A DNA stretch of 5,581 nt, taken from the NCBI GenBank assembly GCA_900542795.1, contig UQPD01000154.1:1-5581 (forward strand). Direction: 5' to 3'. The position numbers and the translations under genes are program-made. This document shows, piece by piece, positions 1 through 5,581 of this stretch; position 1 is the first letter of the stretch, and each line of letters opens with the position of its first letter. Origin of the DNA: an uncultured Prevotella sp. (lineage in GTDB: Bacteria > Bacteroidota > Bacteroidia > Bacteroidales > Bacteroidaceae). The notes beneath the pieces were generated by a model. That model was not told the origin of the DNA, ran no database searches, and worked only from the letters and a program-made list of their open reading frames with translations.

Positions 1-30
1 CGTGGGCTCGGAGATGTGTATAAGAGACAG
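1..30 (+). other. Nextera/Tn5 library adapter remnant (artefact)
   Basis: Bases 12-30 match the 19-base hyperactive Tn5 mosaic end used in tagmentation libraries (it ends GTATAAGAGACAG). Bases 1-11 match the end of the adapter arm that precedes it in the Nextera read-2 oligonucleotide. The match to both parts in the right order shows an untrimmed sequencing adapter at a contig end, not a resident transposon. Genomic sequence starts at base 31. Confidence 0.97.
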
Positions 31-118
31 TATAATAAGACGAAGTAAATTAACGTATAAACAGAAATCAAAACTAACTACCATAATAAATACAAAAAAA
101 TAATGTTACAAATAAGGG

Positions 119-130
119 GGTCAATTGACC
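119..130. repeat. Perfect 12-base palindrome GGTCAATTGACC
   Basis: The 12 bases equal their own reverse complement. The site lies about 350 bases before the -7 box of the operon, which is far for a classical operator. It could serve a divergent or upstream gene outside the contig. Its function is unknown. Confidence 0.4.
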
Positions 131-140
131 TACCGATTTG

Positions 141-150
141 TAACGCGTTA
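141..150. repeat. Perfect 10-base palindrome TAACGCGTTA
   Basis: This self-complementary site lies 10 bases after the palindrome at 119-130, so their centres are 21 bases apart, close to two DNA helical turns. That spacing would suit two dimers bound on one face of the helix, but no regulator is known here and a chance origin in AT-rich DNA is possible. Confidence 0.35.
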
Positions 151-197
151 ACACAATAAGTAATATTTAACACATTGTATTACTATTCATAAAATTC

Positions 198-209
198 AAT
201 GTTAACATT
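198..209. repeat. Perfect 12-base palindrome AATGTTAACATT
   Basis: This is a self-complementary 12-mer around a GTTAAC core. AT-rich palindromes arise by chance more often than the GC-containing ones at 119-130 and 141-150. It may be a regulator site or nothing. Confidence 0.3.
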
Positions 210-261
210 TCTAATAATCTTATACTTTCACACGTTTCAAGCAAGTTTTCTCATCCCTTCT

Positions 262-291
262 GCTTTTCTTGCAAAGAACACGCAGAAAAGC
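262..291. repeat. Inverted repeat with 8-base arms
   Basis: The arms GCTTTTCT (262-269) and AGAAAAGC (284-291) are perfect reverse complements around a 14-base loop. A second, outer pair, CAAGTT (242-247) and AACTTG (295-300), encloses them. No T-run follows on either strand, so this is not a typical intrinsic terminator. It overlaps the degenerate element described at 268-317. Confidence 0.4.
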
Positions 292-317
292 TCCAACTTG
301 AACACCCCACCCCATCC
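268..317 (+). repeat. Degenerate flanking element, left copy
   Basis: Read on the + strand it has CTTGC (268-272), GCAGA (282-286) and TTGAACACCCCACCCCAT (298-315). The same three blocks occur in the same order on the - strand at 5524-5575. The last block matches at 16 of 18 positions and the first two have identical spacing. It may be a member of a dispersed intergenic repeat family, or part of a regulatory region that was copied. Confidence 0.4.
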
Positions 318-454
318 TTCTAAACAAACATTCAAAAAAATTATTTCACCAGAAACAAACACTTAAAATGCAGATACACACTATGCTTAAAAGAGCAGAA
401 GCAAACATAAAAGCGAGCATCAAATATAAAATTTATTTTGGGAACCCACTGATA

Positions 455-486
455 TTCGTAATATTAAAATTAAATTCTTACCTTTG
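455..486 (+). promoter_or_regulatory. Bacteroidetes-type promoter of the operon
   Basis: TACCTTTG at 479-486 fits the Bacteroidetes primary sigma factor -7 consensus TAxxTTTG exactly. The expected -33 box (TTTG, about 19-20 bases upstream) is only weakly represented by TTCG at 455-458. Transcription should start around 490-492, giving a leader of roughly 25 bases before the ATG at 515. This position rules out translation from the ATG at 368 on this transcript. Confidence 0.7.
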
Positions 487-514
487 TAGCAAAATCCTTT
501 TAAAACTACCATCT

Positions 515-1813
515 ATGAATAAAAAGTTACCACTTTTGTTTTTGGGTGTCTGCATGATGAGCCCTTGTGCCAACTTGTGGGCACAAAACATCACGACAGG
601 AAACATCACTTCGCAATCTGCTGACAGAAAGGCTAAGGTAGTGAATGTTACACTCACAGGTACGCTTTCGACTACAGGTAATAGCGACTTCCGCCAACTG
701 CGCGACTTGTGCTATTACTTAGAAACGCTGAATTTGGCCTCAGCCAACTGTGTAAGCATCCCTAAAAATGCCTTACACTCACGCCACAACTTGCGCAAAC
801 TTACGTTACCTAACAACTTGCAAACCATCGGCTCACAAGCCTTCTTTGCTTGCGACTCGTTGCAAGGCACAATTAACTTCCCCAATAGTACTACAAACAT
901 TGGTGCAAGTAGCTTTGCACAATGCAAGATGTTAGACGGCATTTATTTTACCGCATCAAGCAGACTCAACAACATTGGCTCGTATGCCTTTGAGGGTTGT
1001 GAAAGCATAAAGGGTGAAGTAACAATTCCTAAAAACGTAATGGTGCTGCGCGATGGTGTGTTTGCCAACTGCAAAAAGTTGGAAGGCGTTGTGCTGCACG
1101 ATAATTTACAATCAATTGGTGCAAACACCTTCTCGGGCTGCGAAAGCTTAACAGGCGAGGTTGCCTTGGGACGCATGATTACACGCATTGGCGGTTCGGC
1201 ATTTGCTGGTTGCAAAAGTTTGACACACATCAGCATGCCACGTGCATTACAAGTGTTGGGCGATGCGGCCTTTATGGATTGTAGCGGACTGAAAGGCTCT
1301 ATCACTATTCCTGGTAGCATTGCAAAATTAGGCAAGGGTGCCTTTGCTGGTTGCTCGGGCTTAGAAAAAGTTGTACTCCCTGCTGAACTGAAAGAGGTGC
1401 AGGCTGCCACTTTTGCTGGTTGCACAAGTTTGAAGCGCATTATGCTTTATGCTGCAGAACCTATCAAGGTAGATGCTTCAGCTTTTGCTGGCTTGAATTG
1501 TGGTGAGGTTGATTTGTTGGTTCCCGAAGGAAGCGAAGCCCTCTATCGCGAAGCTGACGTGTGGAAGAACTTTAATATTAGCAACATCACATCAATTAAC
1601 ACTACTGAAGCTTTAGCTAAGGTAGAGGTAAATGTTGAGGGTAACCTCATTTGGGTTAAGAATCTGCCGCAAGGCGCTAACGTGAAAATTTATAACGCTG
1701 GTGGACAGTTGATGCAAGCTGTACAGGGACAGGGCGATGTGTCGTATGCTCCCACTGCACAGGGCGTTTACATGGTTAGCGTGAACGGACGAAGCTATAA
1801 GGTTAAGTTTTAA
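515..1813 (+). CDS. BspA-like leucine-rich repeat surface protein with C-terminal sorting-like domain
   Basis: The protein has 432 residues counted from the ATG at 515. That start is chosen because it gives a clean signal peptide (MNKKLPLLFLGVCMM..., cleavage likely near Ala23-Gln24) and lies just behind the promoter; the in-frame ATG at 368 adds 49 residues with no signal-like start. Residues 25-85 form an N-terminal cap. Residues 86-330 hold about ten LRR_5 (BspA/TpLRR) units of 23-25 residues, with the F-x-x-C-x-x-L signature starting at 109, 133, 158, 182, 205, 229, 252, 276 and 299, and a degenerate last unit at 323. Residues 310-357 match the usual end cap of BspA proteins (VPEGSEALYREADVWKNF). 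Residues 369-432 resemble a T9SS type A sorting domain (IYNAGGQL, GVYMVSVNG, final KVKF). BspA relatives bind fibronectin, fibrinogen or other cells, so adhesion is the likely role; the ligand cannot be told from sequence. First gene of the probable operon. Confidence 0.88.
   Translation: MNKKLPLLFLGVCMMSPCANLWAQNITTGNITSQSADRKAKVVNVTLTGTLSTTGNSDFRQLRDLCYYLETLNLASANCVSIPKNALHSRHNLRKLTLPNNLQTIGSQAFFACDSLQGTINFPNSTTNIGASSFAQCKMLDGIYFTASSRLNNIGSYAFEGCESIKGEVTIPKNVMVLRDGVFANCKKLEGVVLHDNLQSIGANTFSGCESLTGEVALGRMITRIGGSAFAGCKSLTHISMPRALQVLGDAAFMDCSGLKGSITIPGSIAKLGKGAFAGCSGLEKVVLPAELKEVQAATFAGCTSLKRIMLYAAEPIKVDASAFAGLNCGEVDLLVPEGSEALYREADVWKNFNISNITSINTTEALAKVEVNVEGNLIWVKNLPQGANVKIYNAGGQLMQAVQGQGDVSYAPTAQGVYMVSVNGRSYKVKF
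839..1504 (+). repeat. Array of about ten LRR_5 coding repeats
   Basis: Successive 69-75-base units encode residues 109-330 of the LRR protein, with the F-x-x-C-x-x-L starts spaced 24, 25, 24, 23, 24, 23, 24, 23 and 24 residues apart. This near-alternating spacing is usual for BspA-type LRRs. The last unit has lost the Cys and Leu of the signature (AFAGLNCG) and passes into the end cap. The units differ clearly in base sequence, so recent expansion is unlikely. Confidence 0.85.
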
Positions 1814-1860
1814 GTCATCTTTTTAAAACTAACGACTCCCAAACTTTCAATATTTCTTCT

Positions 1861-3471
1861 ATGAAAAAATTAATATTCTCAATAGCCCTGCTTTTTGCTA
1901 CAGGGTTTTCAGCTATAACCGCTACGGCACAGAACCTTGTGCCCATTCCCTTGAAGATGCAAACCACAGGCGAGAAAGCTTTGGTTTGGTACAACGTGGG
2001 ACAGATTGACTGCCCCGAATCTTTGGCAAACGAAAAAGAACACTTGATGCGCATCTTGAAGGACCGCGCAGGCATTACAACCCTAAATGCCAACGGAACA
2101 GCTAAGATTACACTAAGCATTGACGAAACACTTGAGGATGACGAAGCCTACACTTTGCAACTCAATGAAAATGGTGTGATTATCAACGGTAAAACGGCTG
2201 CAGGTGTTTTCTATGGTTTGATGACAATGGAACAGCTCATGATTGATGATCAGGCTTCAGCTCGCTGCATCGAAACCGCTGCCATTAACATTGAAGATAC
2301 ACCGCGTACGCACGTAAGAGAGTTGATGGTAGACCCTTGCCGCATCTTCATTCCCTACGAACGCTTGAAGGAATTGGTGCCCGAAATGGCTCGTTACAAG
2401 CTCAACAGTATGCACTTGCACTTGGTAGACGACCAAGCTTGGCGCATCGAGATTAAAAAATATCCCTTGCTGATTGAAAAGAGCACTTCACGCGTAGGTA
2501 TGGACGATATGCAAATTCCTATCTCGGGCTACTACACCCAAGAGCAGATGAAGGATTTTGTGGCTTATTGTGCCAAATATCACGTAATGGTAGTTCCCGA
2601 AATTGAAATGCCTGGTCACGAGGTGGCTGCTATCCATGCTTATCCCGAACTGACTTGTGGTGCGAAGAAAGTGCCCATTCGCTTAACCTGTGGCGTATCG
2701 AACGAGTTGCTCTGCCCTGGCAATGAGTTTACTTACACCTTCTTGGGTAATGTGTTCCGCGAAATTGCTGAAATATTCCCTTGCAAATACATCCACTTGG
2801 GTGGTGACGAGGCTGGTATGCCCGCTTTGGACTGCTGGACTACTTGCGAAAAGGACAAGGCATTGAAGAAGAAACTCGGCATTACTACTACCGACCGCTC
2901 TGAAAACTGGAAACTGCAGCAATACATGTTCGACCGCATCATTGACACCCTCCGCACAAAATACGACAAGGTGCCCATGTTCTGGTATGAAACAGACTTT
3001 AAGGAAATTCAAGAAGGTTGTGTTACGTTTGCTTGGCGTAATGGTTTGACCCAGCCTGCTGTTGACGCTGCTGTGAGAAACAATGCCAAGATTATGATGT
3101 GCCCTGGCGACTACTGCTACTTCGACTACCCCATGGCTGCAGGTGATATGCCTGAGGTTAACTGGGGCTGCCCCGTACGTACGTTTGAAACTGTTTATCA
3201 GTTTGACCCAGGATGGAACATGGGTGCAGAGTTCGAAAAGAACAACCTCTTTGGTGTGGCTGGTACGCTTTGGAGCGAATGTATCAACTCGCCCGAACGC
3301 ATCTCTTACCAAGCTTATCCGCGCTCACTAATCCTTGCTGAAGCTGGTTGGAGTGCGCAGAAGAACCGCTCTTGGAAGGGCTTTTTGAAGCGTTCACGTC
3401 CCTTGATGCTCGACTTGCAACATCGTGGCGTAACCTTCTCAATGCCTACTGAATACATCGACTTGCAGTAA
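1861..3471 (+). CDS. Secreted beta-N-acetylhexosaminidase, family GH20
   Basis: This 536-residue exo-glycosidase should remove terminal beta-linked GlcNAc or GalNAc by substrate-assisted catalysis. It has a signal peptide (residues 1-24, ending ITATAQ, no lipobox), a GH20b-type N-terminal domain (about 25-145) and a catalytic TIM barrel (about 150-500). The catalytic pair is Asp316-Glu317 in HLGGDE (312-317). Other family landmarks are present: Arg161 in VDPCR, HLHLVDDQAW (185-194), PEIEMPGH (246-253), Trp375, Trp392 in AWRNG, Tyr420 in YFDY and Trp471 in LWSE. All expected active-site residues are there, so the enzyme should work. There is no carbohydrate-binding domain and no T9SS-like tail, unlike both neighbours, so periplasmic location is likely. 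The start follows the LRR gene by 47 bases with no Shine-Dalgarno motif. The natural substrate (mucin, N-glycan, chitin-type) is not determined by sequence. Confidence 0.95.
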   Translation: MKKLIFSIALLFATGFSAITATAQNLVPIPLKMQTTGEKALVWYNVGQIDCPESLANEKEHLMRILKDRAGITTLNANGTAKITLSIDETLEDDEAYTLQLNENGVIINGKTAAGVFYGLMTMEQLMIDDQASARCIETAAINIEDTPRTHVRELMVDPCRIFIPYERLKELVPEMARYKLNSMHLHLVDDQAWRIEIKKYPLLIEKSTSRVGMDDMQIPISGYYTQEQMKDFVAYCAKYHVMVVPEIEMPGHEVAAIHAYPELTCGAKKVPIRLTCGVSNELLCPGNEFTYTFLGNVFREIAEIFPCKYIHLGGDEAGMPALDCWTTCEKDKALKKKLGITTTDRSENWKLQQYMFDRIIDTLRTKYDKVPMFWYETDFKEIQEGCVTFAWRNGLTQPAVDAAVRNNAKIMMCPGDYCYFDYPMAAGDMPEVNWGCPVRTFETVYQFDPGWNMGAEFEKNNLFGVAGTLWSECINSPERISYQAYPRSLILAEAGWSAQKNRSWKGFLKRSRPLMLDLQHRGVTFSMPTEYIDLQ

Positions 3472-3495
3472 CCCTTAAAAAAGCAGATTCATTTT

Positions 3496-5319
3496 ATGAA
3501 AAAAATATTTTTAGGCATAATTGCTTTGTTGGCATTTGTGTTTACAGCACAAGCTGACAACATTGTGAGCGGACAAAAATATAAGATTCTTTCGCTCGAC
3601 GGCACTAAAGCCCTTTCGTGCGGCAGCAATGCTGCAAGAGACGCAATACTAACCATGAACGCTGTGAGCGACGACGAAGTTGGTCAGGTGTGGGTGTTCA
3701 ACCAAAATGGTGAGTATTGGAACGTAACCTCAAATCTGGGCGCATTTAACATTGACAACCCCTCTGCCAGCCACAGCAAATTCCAAAACCAAGTGGTGTT
3801 GTGGGATAGTGGTAACGGTGATAACCAAAAGTGGAGATTTGTGGCTGCCGATGATGATAGCTACTACATGGTTCCTCGCGAAAATGCTGAAAAGTGCTAC
3901 GCACTGGACGCTGACGGCAAATTTACCTTCCAAGATAAAGGTGATAACACCCGCGTGAAGGTAGTGAAGTACAACGAGCCCGTGGTGATTATTGATGGCA
4001 TTGAGAGTGGTGCTTACTATCGTATCTGCACTGAGGACGGCAAAACAGCCTTGAGTAATAACGGATCTGCTGCCAACGACCGCGTGCTGACAATGGATGC
4101 CATTGACAACATGGAGGAAGGACAGATTTGGCAAATTACTCGCAAGGGCAATTATTGGCAAATTAAAAGTTTTGTGGGTAATGTGTGCATTGACAACCCT
4201 GCCGAGTCTCACAGCAAATTCAGCAATCAGGTAATTCAGTGGCAAACCAGTGGTGGTAAGAACCAACAGTGGACTTTTGAGCCCGTTGAAGGTGGTTTTT
4301 ACTATATGGTACCTTTTGAAAACGCTGAAAAGTGCTATGGCTACAACGAGATAAACAATACTTTGGTGTTCCAAGACAAGGGCGGTGAAGGCACAAAACT
4401 GAAGTTGGTGCGCACTGATGCGCCCTCTTACGCAAAGGCTATTGTGGATGGTTACTACGCTTTGCAAGCAATCAGTTCGTTCCCTGCTTACAACTATGCA
4501 AGCGAAGGAAAATTCCTCTCGTTCAATGCAAGTGGAACAGCTTCGCTCTCGGCTAACTACACTTATGCTGCTTCGCGCTTGAAGGTACAAACGAACGAGC
4601 AGGGTGTGACTACCATTTCATTGCCGCAGGCTGATGGCAAAAAGGTGGTGTTGAACGGAACGGGCTTGAAGGCTGTGACAGAAGTGCCTGCTACAGGTGT
4701 AGATAGCTTTGTATTGTTTATGAACACCGAGGCACTCACGCTCGACACAGAGATAGCAATTCACGCAGGTAACACAACTTCGGCTGCTAGCAACACAAAC
4801 TTGAGTGTAGTGGCTGCTAACACTTTAGGTAGTAGCGTGGCTGTTTCGAACGCTTTGGTTAAGAATAACTTTAACTTCCGCTTGGTAGCTCTGCCTGCTA
4901 ACAAGGCTATCGACAAACTGAACGAAACTATTAAGGAAGCTGAAGAGTTGGTTGCCTCGGGCGCATTGAGCACAGAGGAGTTGGCTGGCTTGAAAGCTGC
5001 TCTTGTTGTGGCTAAGAGCGAGCTGAACTATCCGTATGTTACTGAAAAGGACGTTACAGCCGATGTTGAAGCTCTCGTTGATGAAATGGCTAAACTGAAG
5101 GCTAACGGCACCATTGGCATGAACAACGCCACAGGTATTGACAATGCCGAGACTAACAACATTTCGGTTAGCGTGGTTAATCACGTAATTGTGGTGAAGA
5201 ATGCTGCGAACTACGACATCTATAATGCAGCCGGCAACTTGCAGCCTAAGCACACGGCTCTGCCTAATGGTGCTTATGTTGTAGTGGCTAACGGCAAAAC
5301 GTTTAAAGTAGCATTCTAA
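3496..5319 (+). CDS. Secreted protein with tandem ricin-type beta-trefoil domains, helical segment and sorting-like tail
   Basis: The 607-residue product has a signal peptide (MKKIFLGIIALLAFVFTAQA, cleavage near residue 20). Two modules of about 140 residues follow (23-160 and 169-306), repeated with a 146-residue period and about half identical by eye. Each has two QxW motifs typical of RICIN lectin domains (Q64-V-W66, Q111-K-W113; Q210-I-W212, Q257-Q-W259) and the shared blocks IDNPxxSHSKF and ENAEKCY. Residues 316-465 are beta-rich and seem to be a third, diverged module. Residues 468-540 are predicted helical with a FIVAR-like look. Residues 555-607 resemble a T9SS type A sorting domain and the tail of the LRR protein. 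No enzyme domain is seen. Sugar binding at the cell surface is the likely role, but ligand and localisation are inferred. Third gene of the probable operon, 24 bases after the hexosaminidase and followed by a terminator. Confidence 0.87.
   Translation: MKKIFLGIIALLAFVFTAQADNIVSGQKYKILSLDGTKALSCGSNAARDAILTMNAVSDDEVGQVWVFNQNGEYWNVTSNLGAFNIDNPSASHSKFQNQVVLWDSGNGDNQKWRFVAADDDSYYMVPRENAEKCYALDADGKFTFQDKGDNTRVKVVKYNEPVVIIDGIESGAYYRICTEDGKTALSNNGSAANDRVLTMDAIDNMEEGQIWQITRKGNYWQIKSFVGNVCIDNPAESHSKFSNQVIQWQTSGGKNQQWTFEPVEGGFYYMVPFENAEKCYGYNEINNTLVFQDKGGEGTKLKLVRTDAPSYAKAIVDGYYALQAISSFPAYNYASEGKFLSFNASGTASLSANYTYAASRLKVQTNEQGVTTISLPQADGKKVVLNGTGLKAVTEVPATGVDSFVLFMNTEALTLDTEIAIHAGNTTSAASNTNLSVVAANTLGSSVAVSNALVKNNFNFRLVALPANKAIDKLNETIKEAEELVASGALSTEELAGLKAALVVAKSELNYPYVTEKDVTADVEALVDEMAKLKANGTIGMNNATGIDNAETNNISVSVVNHVIVVKNAANYDIYNAAGNLQPKHTALPNGAYVVVANGKTFKVAF
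3562..3975 (+). repeat. Ricin-type module 1 (coding tandem repeat)
   Basis: Encodes residues 23-160 of the ricin-domain protein. It aligns without gaps with module 2 from IxSG at its start through ENAEKCY, at a constant offset of 146 residues; FQDKG near the end is shifted by one. QxW motifs sit at 64-66 and 111-113. The third expected trefoil lobe lacks QxW (TRVKVV instead). Confidence 0.85.
4000..4413 (+). repeat. Ricin-type module 2 (coding tandem repeat)
   Basis: Encodes residues 169-306, the second copy. It has QxW at 210-212 and 257-259 and the conserved IDNPAESHSKF (232-242) and ENAEKCY (275-281). The third lobe again lacks QxW (TKLKLV). The degree of divergence from module 1 points to an old duplication kept under selection. 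Confidence 0.85.
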
Positions 5320-5356
5320 TCTCTTTGACATAACATTCATTTTCTGATATTTTATT

Positions 5357-5395
5357 AAAACCGAGTATGAGATTTTTTCTTATACTCGGTTTTTT
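5357..5395 (+). terminator. Intrinsic terminator of the operon
   Basis: The left arm 5357-5372 (AAAACCGAGTATGAGA) and right arm 5378-5393 form a stem of 16 pairs, including one G-U, around a TTTTT loop. Six T residues follow the CCGAG/CTCGG core (5390-5395). It begins 37 bases after the stop codon of the ricin-domain gene. The A-run on the left side means it could also stop transcription coming from the right. Confidence 0.92.
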
Positions 5396-5433
5396 AGTGG
5401 CAGTTTAAAGAGGTGATTACTACAAGAGTTGTT

Positions 5434-5453
5434 CTAAAAAATCTGATTTTTAG
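5434..5453. repeat. Near-palindrome CTAAAAA...TTTTTAG
   Basis: CTAAAAA (5434-5440) is mirrored by TTTTTAG (5447-5453) with six bases between. The stem would be almost all A-T and weak, so a function as terminator is doubtful. It may be chance in AT-rich sequence. Confidence 0.25.
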
Positions 5454-5517
5454 TAATGTTCAAATCTCCGCAGAAACAGGTCGTAATTTTTCATTAGAAT
5501 CTTTCACGCGTCAACCT

Positions 5518-5536
5518 CACCCCATCGGGTAGGGTG
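5518..5536. repeat. Short inverted repeat CACCC...GGGTG
   Basis: CACCC (5518-5522) pairs with GGGTG (5532-5536) over a 9-base loop. An alternative pairing uses ACCC (5519-5522) with GGGT (5527-5530). It sits inside the GC-richest patch of the downstream region and overlaps the right copy of the flanking element. Confidence 0.3.
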
Positions 5537-5575
5537 TTCAAAATCCATAAAAAAAATCTGCACGAAATTGGCAAG
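5522..5575 (-). repeat. Degenerate flanking element, right copy (inverted)
   Basis: On the - strand it reads CTTGC (5575-5571), GCAGA (complement of TCTGC at 5557-5561) and TTGAACACCCTACCCGAT (5541-5524). Order and strand sense match the left copy at 268-317. The gap between the first two blocks is the same; the gap to the third is 4 bases longer here because of an A/T run. The two copies form an inverted pair around the operon. Confidence 0.4.
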
Positions 5576-5581
5576 GTTTTA

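Larger units (their letters stand above)
31..514. other. AT-rich upstream intergenic region, no gene
   Basis: This stretch has many stops in all frames and no convincing coding sequence. The reading frame open from base 368 is only an in-frame extension of the LRR gene; it runs through the promoter and encodes nothing that resembles a signal peptide before residue 50. The region holds three perfect palindromes, a hairpin near 262-291, a C-rich patch near 303-317 and the gene 1 promoter at its end. The gene that lies further upstream is cut off by the contig end. Confidence 0.75.
5396..5581. other. Downstream intergenic region, no gene
   Basis: These 186 bases after the terminator contain stops in all frames and no recognisable gene start. 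They hold a near-palindrome at 5434-5453, a short GC-richer inverted repeat at 5518-5536 and the right copy of the flanking element at 5522-5575. The next gene lies beyond the window end. Confidence 0.65.

Noticed and set aside
12..30. Tn5/IS50 transposon end
   Set aside because: The mosaic end is an engineered sequence and is joined to a library adapter arm. No transposase or matching inverted end is present.
262..291. Intrinsic terminator of a gene upstream
   Set aside because: The stem is moderate, the loop is long (14 bases) and no T-run follows on either strand.
421..428. Reverse-strand promoter box TATATTTG
   Set aside because: It fits TAxxTTTG on the - strand, but no CAAA (-33 box on that strand) lies at the right distance and no reverse gene follows within the window.
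368..514. N-terminal 49-residue extension of the LRR protein
   Set aside because: It runs through the promoter at 479-486, and the downstream ATG at 515 gives a standard signal peptide.
559..570. Lipoprotein signal at Cys18 of the LRR protein
   Set aside because: The residues before the Cys (MMSP) do not fit a lipobox; a signal peptidase I site near residues 23-24 is more likely.
943..1440. Reverse-strand reading frame of 165 residues across the LRR repeats
   Set aside because: It is the antisense shadow of the repetitive LRR coding sequence, with periodic proline-lysine-alanine pattern mirroring the repeats and no family resemblance.
1814..1860. Internal promoter or terminator between the first two genes
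   Set aside because: No TAxxTTTG box and no stem-loop followed by a T-run could be found; the gap is short and pyrimidine-rich.
3730..4590. Reverse-strand reading frame of 286 residues across the ricin modules
   Set aside because: It is antisense to the clearly real ricin-domain gene and shows no signal peptide, domain or promoter. Its length follows from the codon use of the + strand gene.

Overview
The window reads as the end of an assembled contig from a Bacteroidales bacterium, most likely Prevotella or a close relative. The evidence is a Bacteroidetes-type -7 promoter box (TAxxTTTG) at 479-486, no Shine-Dalgarno motif before any of the three genes, secreted proteins whose signal peptides end in Ala-Gln or Ala-Asp, a BspA-type leucine-rich repeat protein, and C-terminal tails that resemble type IX secretion (T9SS) sorting domains. 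The genus is inferred. No rRNA, tRNA or phylogenetic marker gene is present.

Layout. Bases 1-30 are not biological: they match the Nextera (Tn5) library adapter, so the real sequence starts at 31. Bases 31-514 are AT-rich and non-coding. They hold three perfect palindromes (119-130, 141-150, 198-209), a hairpin (262-291) and, at the 3' end, the promoter (-7 box 479-486). Three genes follow on the + strand with gaps of 47 and 24 bases: a BspA-like LRR protein (515-1813), a family GH20 beta-N-acetylhexosaminidase (1861-3471) and a multi-domain protein with two clear ricin-type beta-trefoil (lectin-like) modules (3496-5319). A strong intrinsic terminator lies at 5357-5395. I see no promoter or terminator inside the cluster, so one three-gene transcript from about 490 to about 5395 is the simplest reading. 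Bases 5396-5581 hold no gene.

How the genes may work together. All three products carry signal peptides and leave the cytoplasm. The LRR protein and the ricin-domain protein share a related C-terminal tail of about 55-65 residues, suggesting both are moved to the cell surface or released. The hexosaminidase lacks this tail and may stay in the periplasm. A reasonable inference is a small glycan-foraging or host-contact unit: an LRR adhesin, a lectin-like protein that binds sugars, and an exo-enzyme that removes terminal GlcNAc or GalNAc from mucin-type or other glycans. No SusC/SusD pair, sulfatase or regulator is visible, so this is not a standard polysaccharide utilization locus within the window.

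Less expected points: the ricin-domain protein appears to have a third, strongly diverged module in register with the first two, and a degenerate sequence element occurs in opposite orientations before the promoter and after the terminator.
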